A stretch of 64,000 nt of DNA from JAWKOK01 sp963848115. GTDB lineage: Bacteria; Chloroflexota; Anaerolineae; Caldilineales; Caldilineaceae. A program made the translations under genes and the position numbers. Location of the stretch: contig CAWKCP010000028.1 in the NCBI GenBank assembly GCA_963848115.1, positions 62,001-126,000 on the forward strand, given 5' to 3'. Under the pieces are notes generated by a model that did not search any database, was not told the origin of the DNA, and saw only the letters and a program-made list of their open reading frames with translations. Shown piece by piece: positions 34,311 to 44,459 of this stretch (the stretch's first letter is position 1; each line of letters opens with the position of its first letter).

Positions 34311-34464
34311 AAAGCCATCCTTGGTATTTGTCTTTTTCCTCTGAAATCCAATCATCACCTCGACGACAATGTAACTGACACAATTCGGCACTCTGTGCGG
34401 TCTGCGTTACAATATTTGGGTTTATCGTTGTGGAATTATTGTCAGTTATGGGGGCATCCGGCTA

Positions 34465-34830
34465 ATGAAGCAGTCGCTATTGCTGCTGGTCACGGTGACA
34501 TTCAATGTGGCTGGTCAGTACTTGATGAAACGTGGAATGATGACCGTCGGAGAGATCTCCGGTGACTTGAGTCTCTTGGTAGGCAGCTTGGCCAAAGCAT
34601 TCACCAATCCGTTTGTGATTGCGGGCGTGGGCGCCTATGCCGCGGGCAGCATATTCTGGCTCATCCTGTTGAGTCGCGTTGATCTGAGCTACGCCTACCC
34701 GGCGCTGAGTCTGGGGTACGTGGTGGTAACCCTGGTCAGTGCATTCTTCTTGGGCGAACAAGTGTCTGGGATGCGGTGGGCCGGCGTTTTCGTCATTTGT
34801 GTTGGTGTCGCATTGCTTAGCCGAAGCTAG
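34465..34830 (+). CDS. Small EamA/SMR-type transporter
   Basis: This is a 121-residue integral membrane protein with four hydrophobic helices, GGGGGCAT just before its ATG, and the ending LSLGYVVVTLVSAFFLGEQVSGMRWAGVFVICVGVALL, which is typical of half-size DMT (EamA/SMR-like) proteins such as ArnE/ArnF-type flippase subunits. These work as dimers to move lipid-linked or small amphipathic compounds. No second half-transporter lies nearby. TACAAT at 34407-34412 could be its -10 box. Confidence 0.82.
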   Translation: MKQSLLLLVTVTFNVAGQYLMKRGMMTVGEISGDLSLLVGSLAKAFTNPFVIAGVGAYAAGSIFWLILLSRVDLSYAYPALSLGYVVVTLVSAFFLGEQVSGMRWAGVFVICVGVALLSRS

Positions 34831-34852
34831 TCAAAATTGCTGGTCAACCGTG

Positions 34853-34913
34853 AAAAGAGAAGAGAGCGGAGCCGAAGGACATGTCACTCGGTTCCGCTCT
34901 CTTCTTTTTTTAT
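34853..34913. terminator. Bidirectional terminator between convergent genes
   Basis: GAAGAGAGCGGAGCCGA (from ~34859) pairs with TCGGTTCCGCTCTCTTC (to ~34904), followed on the plus strand by TTTTTTT and on the minus strand by TCTTTTC. It serves both the transporter and ftsH. Confidence 0.88.
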
Positions 34914-34935
34914 CAAAATTGCTGCCGTTATCGGT

Positions 34936-36783
<1,848 letters not shown>

Positions 36784-36887
36784 TCATTCCTCCGCGACAG
36801 GGTCCTGTCCGGTTGCCGCATTTCGGGCTGCCTATTGACCATCTGCTCCCTATCGGGTTGCGTGGGGAGCAGCGAAAATGCGACGAA

Positions 36888-36932
36888 GTGACCATTGCTT
36901 TGTATCGCAACTTTGTATCGTAGAATGGTCAC
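36888..36932 (-). promoter_or_regulatory. Composite repeat element upstream of ftsH
   Basis: GTGACCATT (36888-36896) and AATGGTCAC (36924-36932) are perfect inverted copies that enclose two direct copies of CTTTGTATCG (36898-36907 and 36911-36920), spaced 13 bases start to start. The order and spacing suggest an operator for a dimeric regulator over or near the ftsH promoter. Confidence 0.55.
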
Positions 36933-36956
36933 GGTTCAAGTTGAAGTAAATCAAGA

Positions 36957-37060
36957 CTAAGGCCATTCCAGAGAGATAAATAACCGTTGCAAAGACATCT
37001 TTGCCTGGAATGGTCTGAGGCTTTGCCAACTCCCGTATCGTTACTATTTTGGGAAAGCCT
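36957..37060. repeat. ~104-bp dispersed repeat, copy 1
   Basis: The sequence from CTAAGGCCATTCCAG to GGGAAAGCC recurs at 63090-63195 with about nine in ten bases identical. CCATTCCAG and CTGGAATGG form an outer stem and GCAAAG/CTTTGC an inner one. Confidence 0.85.
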
Positions 37061-37128
37061 AAATCATCGCCAGTATACCAATTTCAAGGGCAAAAGACCA
37101 GTGGTCTAGGATACGGTTCAGCAATTCC

Positions 37129-37272
37129 AGTAGTTCACGAATTGTCATTCCGTTCACGAAGTGGGCGCAAAGCGCCATGACCGGAGGGAAGAGGAATCTC
37201 AGGTTCGCCAAGGAAAGATTCCTCGTCGCTTCGCCCTGTCGGAATGACAGTTGCGACCAAATCGGCACTACT
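37129..37272. repeat. CAGTAGTTCACGA-type element with GTCATTCCG inverted repeats
   Basis: It starts CAGTAGTTCACGAATTGTCATTCCG and ends GGAATGACAG...ACTACTG, with internal GAGGAATCT/AGATTCCTC complements. The ends match those of the elements beside the trans-sulfuration gene, and the core matches 61025-61112. Confidence 0.75.
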
Positions 37273-37391
37273 GAATTCCAGATTTGGCGTTTCGAGTTGA
37301 ATGCAACAGCACTTTGCATCGTAGGGCGGGTATATTTAGAATTGCTGAGATACGATTTGTTGCGGGTGACCCGTTCCTCCATACCTCAACG

Positions 37392-39386
37392 TCATGCCAT
37401 GCTTTGTACGTTCCCTGCCGCAACATCGCTTCCGTCGATCGGCTCACCGCTGAACTGGGTCTCATAGAGGTGCGCGTAGAGACCTGCAGCTTCCATCAAC
37501 TCCGCGTGGGTTCCCTGTTCCACCAAGCGTCCCTGTTCCATCACCAGAATCTTGTCGGCTGCCAGGATGGTGGAGAGCCGATGGGCAATGACCAGACTGG
37601 TGCGCCCGACTAGCAGGGGAACCAACGCTGCCTGAATGAGCGCCTCGCTCTGGGAATCCAGGTGCGAGGTGGCCTCGTCCAAGACCAGGATGCGCGGGTC
37701 TTTGAGGATCACACGGGCGATCGCCAGTCGCTGCTTTTCGCCGCCGCTCAGCCGATATCCCCGTTCTCCCGTGACCGTGTCGTAGCCGTCGGACAATGAC
37801 ATGATCAGGTCGTGAATATTGGCCGCCCTGCAGGCCGCCTCCAGTTCATCTTGGCTCGCATCGGGCTTGGCATAGAGCAGATTGGCGCGTATGGAATCAT
37901 GGAACAGGTAGGTCTCCTGGGTCACCATGCCGATCTGATCGGCCAGCGATACGAGCGTGATGTCACGCAGATCGTGCCCGTCCAGGGTGATGCGTCCATC
38001 GGTCGGATCGTAGAGACGCGGCAGCATGTAGGTGACGGTCGTCTTGCCTGCTCCGCTGGGGCCGACCAGAGCCACCAACTGGCCCGGCTCGATCTCAAAG
38101 GAGACATCGTCCAATGCCCAGAGACGGGCGGATTCGTCTGTTACTTCGTCTTGCTGGTCGCCTGATTGCGGGTCCCTTGAATGATCATCATCTGATTGAT
38201 CATCGACCGCACTTTCGTCCTGGTCCTGGTCAATTCCATCGGGGTTGTCGGGGAGGTTGATGGGCGGCAGATCTTCTTGATAGCGAAATGTGACGCCTTC
38301 GAAGCGAATATGCCCGTCAGTCTTGTCCAGTTCGATGGCATCCGCCCGGTCGTCAATTTCCAGGGGGAGATCCAGCCATTCGAAGACACGCTCAAAGCTG
38401 ACCATCGACGTGGCAAACTCGACCTGTACGTTGGTCAATGATGAAATGGGGCCATAGAGCCTGCCGAGATAGGCAACAAAAGCCACGATGGTGCCGATGG
38501 TGATCACATCGTTCATAACCATGTGGCCGCCCGCCCAGTAGATCATGGCGGTGCCGATGCTGGCCGATATACCCAGGCCCATAAAAAAGAGCTGGCCGAC
38601 CCGGGCGCGGCGGATGCCGATGTCACGCACGGCAGCGCCAGCTTTGCGAAAACGATCCAGTTCCCGTGCCTGGCGGCCAAAGGTCTTGACCAGCAACGCA
38701 CCGTTGATGGTCAGTGTCTCGTTAATGATGTTGCTCATGTCGGCGCTGTTCTCCATCGCCTCGCGCCGGATTCGACGCAAGGTCAAGGCCACACGTCGCG
38801 CTGGGAAGAGAAAGAGCGGCAACACCAATACGGACAACAACGTCAAGCGCCACTCGATGCTGATCATCACAGCCAGTGTCGAAACCAACGTGACCGTGTT
38901 GGTGATGATGTTGGGCACGGTGCCGGTGATGGCGCTCTGGGCGCCGACCACGTCGTTGTTGAAGCGCGAGACAATCTCGCCCGATTTGGTGTCGGTGAAG
39001 AAGCGCAGCGACATCCGTTGTAGGTGGTCATACATTTGCTGGCGCAGATCGAATATGATGCCCTCGCCGGCCGTAGCGGAGAAATAGCGTTGAACGACAC
39101 TGATGCCGCCGGTCAGCAGCGGGATCGCCAGCATCGCCAGTGCAAGCAGATTCAGCCGGCGTACGTCGCCATTGGGCAGCACGTTGTCGATCAGGTCGCG
39201 ATAGAGCAGCGGGGGAATCAACTCCAGCAGTGAAATGCTCAGAATGGTCAGAAGAACAATGAGTACGGATACGATGTGTGGTCTGGCATAGCCGCCGACG
39301 CGTCGCAGAAGAGAACGGTCAACGGTTGCCTTGCCTTTCGATTCGTCGTAGCTGATATAGCGGAACCAGCCAGTTCCATGCGTCAA
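37392..39386 (-). CDS. ABC exporter, fused membrane and ATPase domains (MsbA-like)
   Basis: This is a 664-residue half-transporter. TTG 39386 is preferred since AAGGAGG stands eight bases upstream; an earlier TTG at 39431 lacks one. Six membrane helices occupy residues ~30-330. The ATPase has Walker A GPSGAGKTT, the signature LSGGEKQRLA, Walker B ILVLDEATSHLD and the H-loop histidine in VIAHRLST. Between the first ATPase strand and Walker A lies an unusual ~40-residue acidic insert (DQDQDESAVDDQSDDD). It probably exports lipid or drug as a homodimer or with a partner elsewhere. Confidence 0.93.
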   Translation of the reverse strand: MTHGTGWFRYISYDESKGKATVDRSLLRRVGGYARPHIVSVLIVLLTILSISLLELIPPLLYRDLIDNVLPNGDVRRLNLLALAMLAIPLLTGGISVVQRYFSATAGEGIIFDLRQQMYDHLQRMSLRFFTDTKSGEIVSRFNNDVVGAQSAITGTVPNIITNTVTLVSTLAVMISIEWRLTLLSVLVLPLFLFPARRVALTLRRIRREAMENSADMSNIINETLTINGALLVKTFGRQARELDRFRKAGAAVRDIGIRRARVGQLFFMGLGISASIGTAMIYWAGGHMVMNDVITIGTIVAFVAYLGRLYGPISSLTNVQVEFATSMVSFERVFEWLDLPLEIDDRADAIELDKTDGHIRFEGVTFRYQEDLPPINLPDNPDGIDQDQDESAVDDQSDDDHSRDPQSGDQQDEVTDESARLWALDDVSFEIEPGQLVALVGPSGAGKTTVTYMLPRLYDPTDGRITLDGHDLRDITLVSLADQIGMVTQETYLFHDSIRANLLYAKPDASQDELEAACRAANIHDLIMSLSDGYDTVTGERGYRLSGGEKQRLAIARVILKDPRILVLDEATSHLDSQSEALIQAALVPLLVGRTSLVIAHRLSTILAADKILVMEQGRLVEQGTHAELMEAAGLYAHLYETQFSGEPIDGSDVAAGNVQSMA

Positions 39387-39495
39387 GGGCAAACCTCCTT
39401 CGGTTTTACTTGCGTGGGCGTATGAAGCCAATGTCAGTCAGATGACGTCTACAAAGGCTATCACACTCTACCATAGATTCTGTATCCGGTGATCC

Positions 39496-39520
39496 CTACT
39501 CCGATCAGGGAGTACCTGAC
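39496..39520. promoter_or_regulatory. Short inverted repeat between divergent genes
   Basis: TACTCC and GGAGTA face each other around CGATCAGG-type sequence near 39498-39516. It is a possible regulator site between the ABC exporter and the phosphatase gene; evidence is thin. Confidence 0.25.
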
Positions 39521-39586
39521 CGAATGATCGGGTGACGGGGGTGCAGCATCAGGAACCTGTCCGGGAAGAGGAAGAGAGCGGTCCAG

Positions 39587-40648
39587 TTGAATCAAGAGAT
39601 CTTGTGGTATCCATTGGACATGGACATCTATCTGCTCGAACTACTCAATCAGAGGTTGGCCGATCCACTGCTGGATCCGATCATGGTCGCACTCACGCTC
39701 ATCGGCCCGGCATTGCTGCCCGTGGCCGTCGCGCTGCTCGCCGTTCGGGCGGATCGTCGTACGGCCGGATCGCTTGTGGCTGCGCTGGTGGTCAGCGCTG
39801 CATTGACGCTGCTCTTCTACGCATTGGGGATGCGTCCACGCCCGCCAACTGAGCATCAGGTTCGGCTCATTCTGCCCGTTCCGCCGTTTCCCTCGTTTCC
39901 CAGTGGTCATGCTGCGTTGGCCTTTGCGCTGGCTGCGTTGCTGGCACTGCGCTTTCGCGGCTCTGGCTGGGTCGGTCTCCTGTTTGGCGGCGCAGTTGCT
40001 GTCGGGATCAGCCGCATCTACCTGGGCCACCACTATCCGTCCGACGTGCTTGCCGGCGCGCTGATCGGCAGCGCCGTCGGCGTCGCCTGTTATGGCGTCG
40101 TTTATCGGGACGATCCCCCCTTGGAGCGCATGCGTTGGCTGCTCTGGCCGCAGATTGCGCTGGCCGTTCTGGTCACGTTGATGGCCTATCTGGACTATCT
40201 GCCTCGGCATCTGTTGGCCTGGCCCAATGCCGACAAGGTGCTGCATTTCTTGCTCTTTGGGCTCATTGCCTTCTGGCTCAATCTCTGGTTGCGGGGTCGT
40301 ATGTTGCGTGTCGGCGGTTATGCCTTGGCGCCCATCGCCGTGCTGATTCCCTTTGTGCTGGCGGTGAGCGAGGAGATGGTGCAGGCTTTTTCGCCGCTGC
40401 GCACCACTTCCGTTGCGGATCTGGCCGCCGATCTCGCCGGTTTGATCTTCTTTTGGGGTCTGAGCACTTTGCTGATCAATTCGCAGCGGCGATCTGGACT
40501 AGGAAGACGCAGTGCGCATGTAGGGACAATGGATCAACGGCCCGCGGTCTGGCCTCGACGAAGAAAGATCTCCGTGATCGCACCTGACAGGCCGCAGAAG
40601 GCTCCGGCGAGGATGCCAAATTGCCAGAAGCCGCCGAAGACGAGGTAG
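39587..40648 (+). CDS. PAP2 phosphatase fused to VanZ-like domain
   Basis: This is a 353-residue membrane protein. The first ~190 residues are a PAP2 lipid or undecaprenyl phosphatase: RPRPPTEHQ (first motif), PSFPSGHAALAFA (second) and SRIYLGHHYPSDVLAG (third, nucleophile His). Residues ~195-300 form a VanZ-like domain with ADKVLHFLLFGLIAFWL and EMVQAFSPLRTTSVADLAADLAG. Each domain has several membrane helices. A fused enzyme could recycle undecaprenyl carriers while conferring envelope resistance. The start is TTG 39587 or ATG 39620; neither has a strong site. The last ~38 codons lie opposite the end of the next, convergent gene. Confidence 0.85.
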   Translation: MNQEILWYPLDMDIYLLELLNQRLADPLLDPIMVALTLIGPALLPVAVALLAVRADRRTAGSLVAALVVSAALTLLFYALGMRPRPPTEHQVRLILPVPPFPSFPSGHAALAFALAALLALRFRGSGWVGLLFGGAVAVGISRIYLGHHYPSDVLAGALIGSAVGVACYGVVYRDDPPLERMRWLLWPQIALAVLVTLMAYLDYLPRHLLAWPNADKVLHFLLFGLIAFWLNLWLRGRMLRVGGYALAPIAVLIPFVLAVSEEMVQAFSPLRTTSVADLAADLAGLIFFWGLSTLLINSQRRSGLGRRSAHVGTMDQRPAVWPRRRKISVIAPDRPQKAPARMPNCQKPPKTR

Positions 40649-40965
40649 GTGAGCAGGGGAATGCTCAGCAGCCCCCCGATAAATGCGTGCATGCCGCCTC
40701 TCTGTTTGACATAAAATGCAGTCGCCGTGCCGGCAATAAAGGGAGCGATCAACGTGGCCAACACTTCATAGGAGATCGGCAAGCTCAGAGCCTGGACCAA
40801 AGCGTCGGCAGCCGAGACAAGAAATAGGTTGGCCGCCAGTGCAAATAAAACGCCCGTGATGCGGATCGGGCCTTTGGTGGGCTTGGCTGATTCATCCTGC
40901 TGGCTGTTTGATATTGGGGTCTTCTCTTTGGAATTCGTCGGTTTTTTTTGCCTGCGTCGACTCAT
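40534..40965 (-). CDS. Small membrane protein of unknown function
   Basis: This is a 143-residue protein with a basic, serine- and lysine-rich N-terminus (~30 residues) and three to four hydrophobic segments (FALAANLFLVSAADALV; TLIAPFIAGTATAFY; AFIGGLLSIPLLTYLVF; FGILAGAFCGLSGAI). The pattern of a glycine-rich helical bundle is common in unknown TIGR/DUF families. It ends 115 bases inside the convergent PAP2-VanZ gene. The function is not recognised. Confidence 0.65.
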   Translation of the reverse strand: MSRRRQKKPTNSKEKTPISNSQQDESAKPTKGPIRITGVLFALAANLFLVSAADALVQALSLPISYEVLATLIAPFIAGTATAFYVKQRGGMHAFIGGLLSIPLLTYLVFGGFWQFGILAGAFCGLSGAITEIFLRRGQTAGR

Positions 40966-41023
40966 GGTGCAAATTCTTCCATCGGTATTCCTGGCTATCC
41001 ACGTTCCATTGCATTACTTCTTG

Positions 41024-41873
41024 TTAGCCATTGTACTGTTTCAGCTCGTCCCAATCGGGTTCCGTATAGGTCGTTCGACGCCAGCGGTAGCCCGGCTCGA
41101 TGATCAGCCCCGGTTCTTTAGCAGTGATCAGTAATTTCAGAGCGTCGCAGATCATCGTGCGCTGTTGAAGCGCGTTGTTCGGCTCGCCAAGCGGATGGCC
41201 CAGCGGCCACTTGACAAAGACCGCCCTCGGCACGCCCACGGATTCGGTCAAATCACGCGTGATCGAAATGCTGACCGTTGGAATGCCGGCCTGCTCGATG
41301 GCCCTTGCGATCAGTCCCACGGACCGATTGCAGAGTCCTCAAGCAGGGGTGAGAAAGGCGAAGTCGACGCCGTCCTCACTCAGCTTGGCCGCAACCTCAG
41401 GGGCTGTCTGCTGATTCAAGATGCCCACTTGATCGGCATCGATATGGCCCATGAAGCCGAAATTGCGCGGCCCAATTCCGCCAACGACGCCCTGATCGAC
41501 CAGATCTCGAAATCGGTCCAGCGGGAAGATTACATTGGGATCCGTGTCTGCATCACTGTGATCATAGTACTTATGCGTGATGACGAGTTTGGACGTGTCA
41601 ACATCGCCAGGAACCATCCGATAGCTTGCATCGCCGTCCGGGTTCTGCATGTCGAATGGCGTCTGGTCCGGCAGATGGATGCCGCCGGTTGTCAAGATCG
41701 CGACGGTCGACGTCGACAATGGTTTCTCGAATGGGACAAACGGGATGCCGCCGGATAGATCGACTCAGCGCGTCCGTGCGCCCGGCGGACAGCTTGGCCC
41801 ACATCTGGGCGACGGCCGGGACACCGAAAAAGCGATTGGATACTCGTTGAAATAGGCTGCGATCATCTGCCAT
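41024..41873 (-). pseudogene. GrdB/PrdB-like reductase, possible selenoprotein with in-frame TGA
   Basis: From ATG 41873 (AAGGGAAA upstream) the frame encodes the family N-terminus, MADDRSLFQRVSNRFFGVP. After ~38 residues one base must be gained or lost to join GIPFVPFEKPLSTSTVAILTT, then GGIHLPDQTPFDM and DGDASYRMVPGD. The sequence then reads VDFAFLTPA, a TGA at 41341-41339, and continues in the same frame with GLCNRSVGLIARAIEQAGIPT to the stop at 41024. In glycine/sarcosine/betaine/D-proline reductase B-type proteins this exact position holds Sec or Cys. A hairpin follows the TGA. If Sec is inserted the enzyme would reduce amino-acid-like substrates via a selenol. The N-terminal frameshift, if real, argues for decay; translation from TTG 41719 would bypass it. 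Restored length (~283 residues) fits the short branch of the family. Confidence 0.7.
41307..41331 (-). promoter_or_regulatory. SECIS-like hairpin after the in-frame TGA
   Basis: Starting eight bases after the TGA, the RNA folds into a ten-pair stem with one A-C mismatch: AUCGGUCC pairs with GGACUGAU (including one G-U), extended by GC/GC beyond the mismatch. The apical loop is GUG, and 18 bases lie between TGA and loop. A G at the loop start and a distance of 16-37 bases are the features used in bacterial SECIS models. Confidence 0.5.
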
Positions 41874-41939
41874 CAAGGGTTTCCCTTCAGTTCAATCTAT
41901 GAGTACACTGCAAAAACTCTTTCGTCACAGATGACACCG

Positions 41940-42080
41940 CTGCAAAAAGGTGAATTTGCCACAGGTGGACATAGATAAACAACTGATATTCACAGATGAA
42001 CGATGAACCACTCCTGTGCTGTCTGGTCCAATCTGTGGTTACCCAACCCTATCTGTGTTCATCTGTGGCCGATCTTTTGT
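41940..42080. repeat. CACAGAT-type repeat, inverted pair
   Basis: GCCACAGGTGGACATAGAT and CACAGATGAACGATGAACC on the left face ATCTGTGGTTACCC and ATCTGTGTTCATCTGTGGCC on the right. Together they form an imperfect palindrome of ~130 bases upstream of the reductase gene. Confidence 0.7.
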
Positions 42081-42144
42081 TTTTGCAGTAGAGGCATCCA
42101 TTGCACCGAAACTGACATTTCTACGAGATCGATAGTCTCTGGCC

Positions 42145-42245
42145 ACAAGGATTCAAGGATTTCGAGATTCAGGGATTAAGCGATTGCGGACTCTTCAGGA
42201 ATCTCCCAATCTCAGGCCGAAGGCCAAGATCTCTCAATGCCAAAA
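42145..42245. repeat. AAGGATTT/AATCTC-type repeats
   Basis: Short units (ATTCAAGGATTTCGAGATTCAGGGATT on one side, AATCTCCCAATCTC on the other) form a weak inverted pattern. Nothing else is seen before the next gene end at 42305. Confidence 0.5.
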
Positions 42246-42304
42246 GATATGATCTCGTCGTGCCTTCAGTTTAGAATTAAGTGTATCACATCTACGCCTG
42301 ATGA

Positions 42305-44155
42305 TTATGCCTGACGATCGGTAGCGTCATTTGGGGCGGATGATCGCTTTTGCATCTGCGCATGCCAGGAACGCGCATAGAAGCCCGCTTGGTCGAGCAA
42401 TTCGCTGTGGCTGCCCGACTCAATCACACGGCCGTTCACCATCACATGGATGATATCGGCGGACATCGCTGTGGTGAATCGATGGGAGATGATGAGCGCC
42501 GTGCGATCCTCTGCCAGCCTGCGAAAGCGATTGAGCCAGTCCGTCTCGGCCCAGGGATCCATGGCGCTGGTCGGCTCATCCAGCACGATGATTGGGGCTT
42601 GGCGCAGGTAGGCACGTGCCAGTGCAACACGTTGCCATTCACCTACGCTCAGCTCAGCATCGCCAAACCACTTGCCCAGCACCGTCTCGTAGCCACTGGG
42701 TAATTTTGCGATCGGGACGTCGGCTCCTGCGGCGATGGCCGCCTTGTTGATATCCTCCGGGGAAGGATCGATGGCCAGGTTGCCGAAGGCAATGTTGTTG
42801 TTGGCTGTGTCCTGGTACTCAACCGGCTGCTGAAACATGATCGTGAATTGGTGCTGGAGATCCGCGGGGTCAAACCGGCGAATATCGGTCCCGTCAATGG
42901 TGATCCTGCCTGAGTTGGGGTCGAAGAAGCGACAGAGCAGCTTGATCAGCGTGCTCTTACCGGCGCCGTTTTCGCCGACGATGGCTGTCACCTTGCCTGC
43001 AGGAATTGATAGATCGAACGCTGCCAGAGCGGCTTGGTCGCTGCCGGGATAGTGAAAGAGTACATTCTCAAAAGCGATTCCCGTCTGGAGCCGGGCCGGA
43101 AAGGGAACCGGATCGGGCGGGGCCGATATCAAAGGCTTGAGCGACAGAAACTCAAAGAGATTCTCGAGAAAGAGAAGATTGTTGTAGATGCGTCCTGCAC
43201 TTTGGAGCAATGTGCGCATCAAGCGTTGGCCCTGGTTGAACGCCTGGTAGAAGAGGGCGAGGTCGCCCAAGGTATAGAGTCCCTGAGCGGTTTGCCAGAG
43301 CATCCAGGCAAGCGAGCCGCCCATGACGATCAGGCCGATAATGGAGGCCAGCAGTTGGGCGAGAACTTGGCTGCGTTCCAGGTTGATACGGCCCTTTCGT
43401 AGCTTTTTGCGCGTGGTGCGGAATCTATCTCGAAAGAGCTCGCCCAGGTCAAAGATGCGCAGCTCTGCCGCCGCATGTCGCTCTGAAATGATCCAGTCGT
43501 AGTAGTAGCTACGGCGTCGGGCATCCGTATTCTCCACTTGCCAGCGGTGCTGACGAAGGCTGTAGCTGCCGACAACATAGAGCGCAGGCAGTGTACTGAT
43601 GAACAGTGCAACCGGCAGCCAAAGCCCATAGGGCAACAGGACACCGGCCATCGCCACCAGGGTGATGCCGTTCTGAACGAGGTTGCCCATGTTCTCCAGC
43701 AGAAGGAGCGGGCTGCCCATGGCGTCGACCCGTGCTCGATGCAACTGGTCGTAGTACGAGGGCGTCTCGTAGTAGGTCATGTCCAGCGCAAGCGCCTGGG
43801 CCTGAATCCGATCACTCAGGTCATCGCTGACCAGCTCGGATTGGGCCGTGCGCACCCATGTGGACAGGCTGGCGAGCAGCGTCTGCAAGAGCAAGATCAG
43901 CGCCATCAGCAGGACGAAGAAGAGGGGGAGACGAATTGTTACCCATCCCACATCGCCGGAGACCACGGCAACCAGGCTGTTGACCAACGCACGCGTCAAG
44001 TAGACCGTGGCCACGGGCAAAATGCCCTGGATGATAAGCAGGGCCGCCCAGGCCGATGTCCATGCCGGAGCCGCGTCCCAGACGAGTCTCAATGCTTTTG
44101 GCAGATAGGGAAGCTGTCGTCGAACGTTCTGAAGCGCTTTGCTGGACAGGATCAT
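42305..44155 (-). CDS. ABC transporter, fused permease-ATPase
   Basis: This is a half-transporter of ~616 residues if it starts at ATG 44155; an upstream ATG at 44245 would add 30 residues without a better ribosome site. Six membrane helices occupy the first ~330 residues, with a YYETPSYYDQLHRAR elbow segment. The ATPase has Walker A GENGAGKST, the signature LSVGEWQRVA (glutamate-tryptophan in place of the usual GGQ), Walker B IIVLDEPTSAMDPWAE and the H-loop ISHRFTT. This variant signature is typical of a subfamily often linked to peptide export. The substrate is unknown. Confidence 0.9.
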   Translation of the reverse strand: MILSSKALQNVRRQLPYLPKALRLVWDAAPAWTSAWAALLIIQGILPVATVYLTRALVNSLVAVVSGDVGWVTIRLPLFFVLLMALILLLQTLLASLSTWVRTAQSELVSDDLSDRIQAQALALDMTYYETPSYYDQLHRARVDAMGSPLLLLENMGNLVQNGITLVAMAGVLLPYGLWLPVALFISTLPALYVVGSYSLRQHRWQVENTDARRRSYYYDWIISERHAAAELRIFDLGELFRDRFRTTRKKLRKGRINLERSQVLAQLLASIIGLIVMGGSLAWMLWQTAQGLYTLGDLALFYQAFNQGQRLMRTLLQSAGRIYNNLLFLENLFEFLSLKPLISAPPDPVPFPARLQTGIAFENVLFHYPGSDQAALAAFDLSIPAGKVTAIVGENGAGKSTLIKLLCRFFDPNSGRITIDGTDIRRFDPADLQHQFTIMFQQPVEYQDTANNNIAFGNLAIDPSPEDINKAAIAAGADVPIAKLPSGYETVLGKWFGDAELSVGEWQRVALARAYLRQAPIIVLDEPTSAMDPWAETDWLNRFRRLAEDRTALIISHRFTTAMSADIIHVMVNGRVIESGSHSELLDQAGFYARSWHAQMQKRSSAPNDATDRQA

Positions 44156-44297
44156 GGCGGAGTGGGCGAAGTCTTCCTGTGACAGTTGCACGGTGGCTAA
44201 TGGTGATGCGCACCTGGATTGGCAGTCATGATGACTGGATTGCATTATATTTCACATTCTGTTGACTCCCAATCATTCCCTCACACTAGCGTCAGAT

Positions 44298-44324
44298 CCT
44301 CATTGACGTCCTCATTGACGTCAG
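44298..44324. repeat. TCCTCATTGACG tandem duplication
   Basis: The 12-base unit TCCTCATTGACG occurs twice in succession (44298-44309 and 44310-44321). The second copy provides the -35 box of the predicted promoter and a TGACGTCA palindrome. Confidence 0.7.
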
Positions 44325-44343
44325 ATGCGCCCGTACGTACAAT
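44315..44343 (+). promoter_or_regulatory. Promoter of the VIT-VWA gene
   Basis: TTGACG (44315-44320) and TACAAT (44338-44343) are separated by exactly 17 bases, each matching consensus at five of six positions. The predicted start is near 44350, about 110 bases before the GTG start of the gene. Confidence 0.65.
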
Positions 44344-44459
44344 GGAGGCAGGCATCCTGTTTGCGACCATGAAATCCTGCACGCTCTCCGCCCACTTCGC
44401 CGACGATGCCTCGGTTGCCCGCGTTTCGGCCAATTACTTTGCAAAGGGGGAGATCTACC

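Noticed and set aside
41339..41341. Reading TGA as tryptophan (alternative genetic code)
   Set aside because: Many genes here end in TGA and use TGG for Trp, so the standard code applies; Sec or a mutation are the remaining options.
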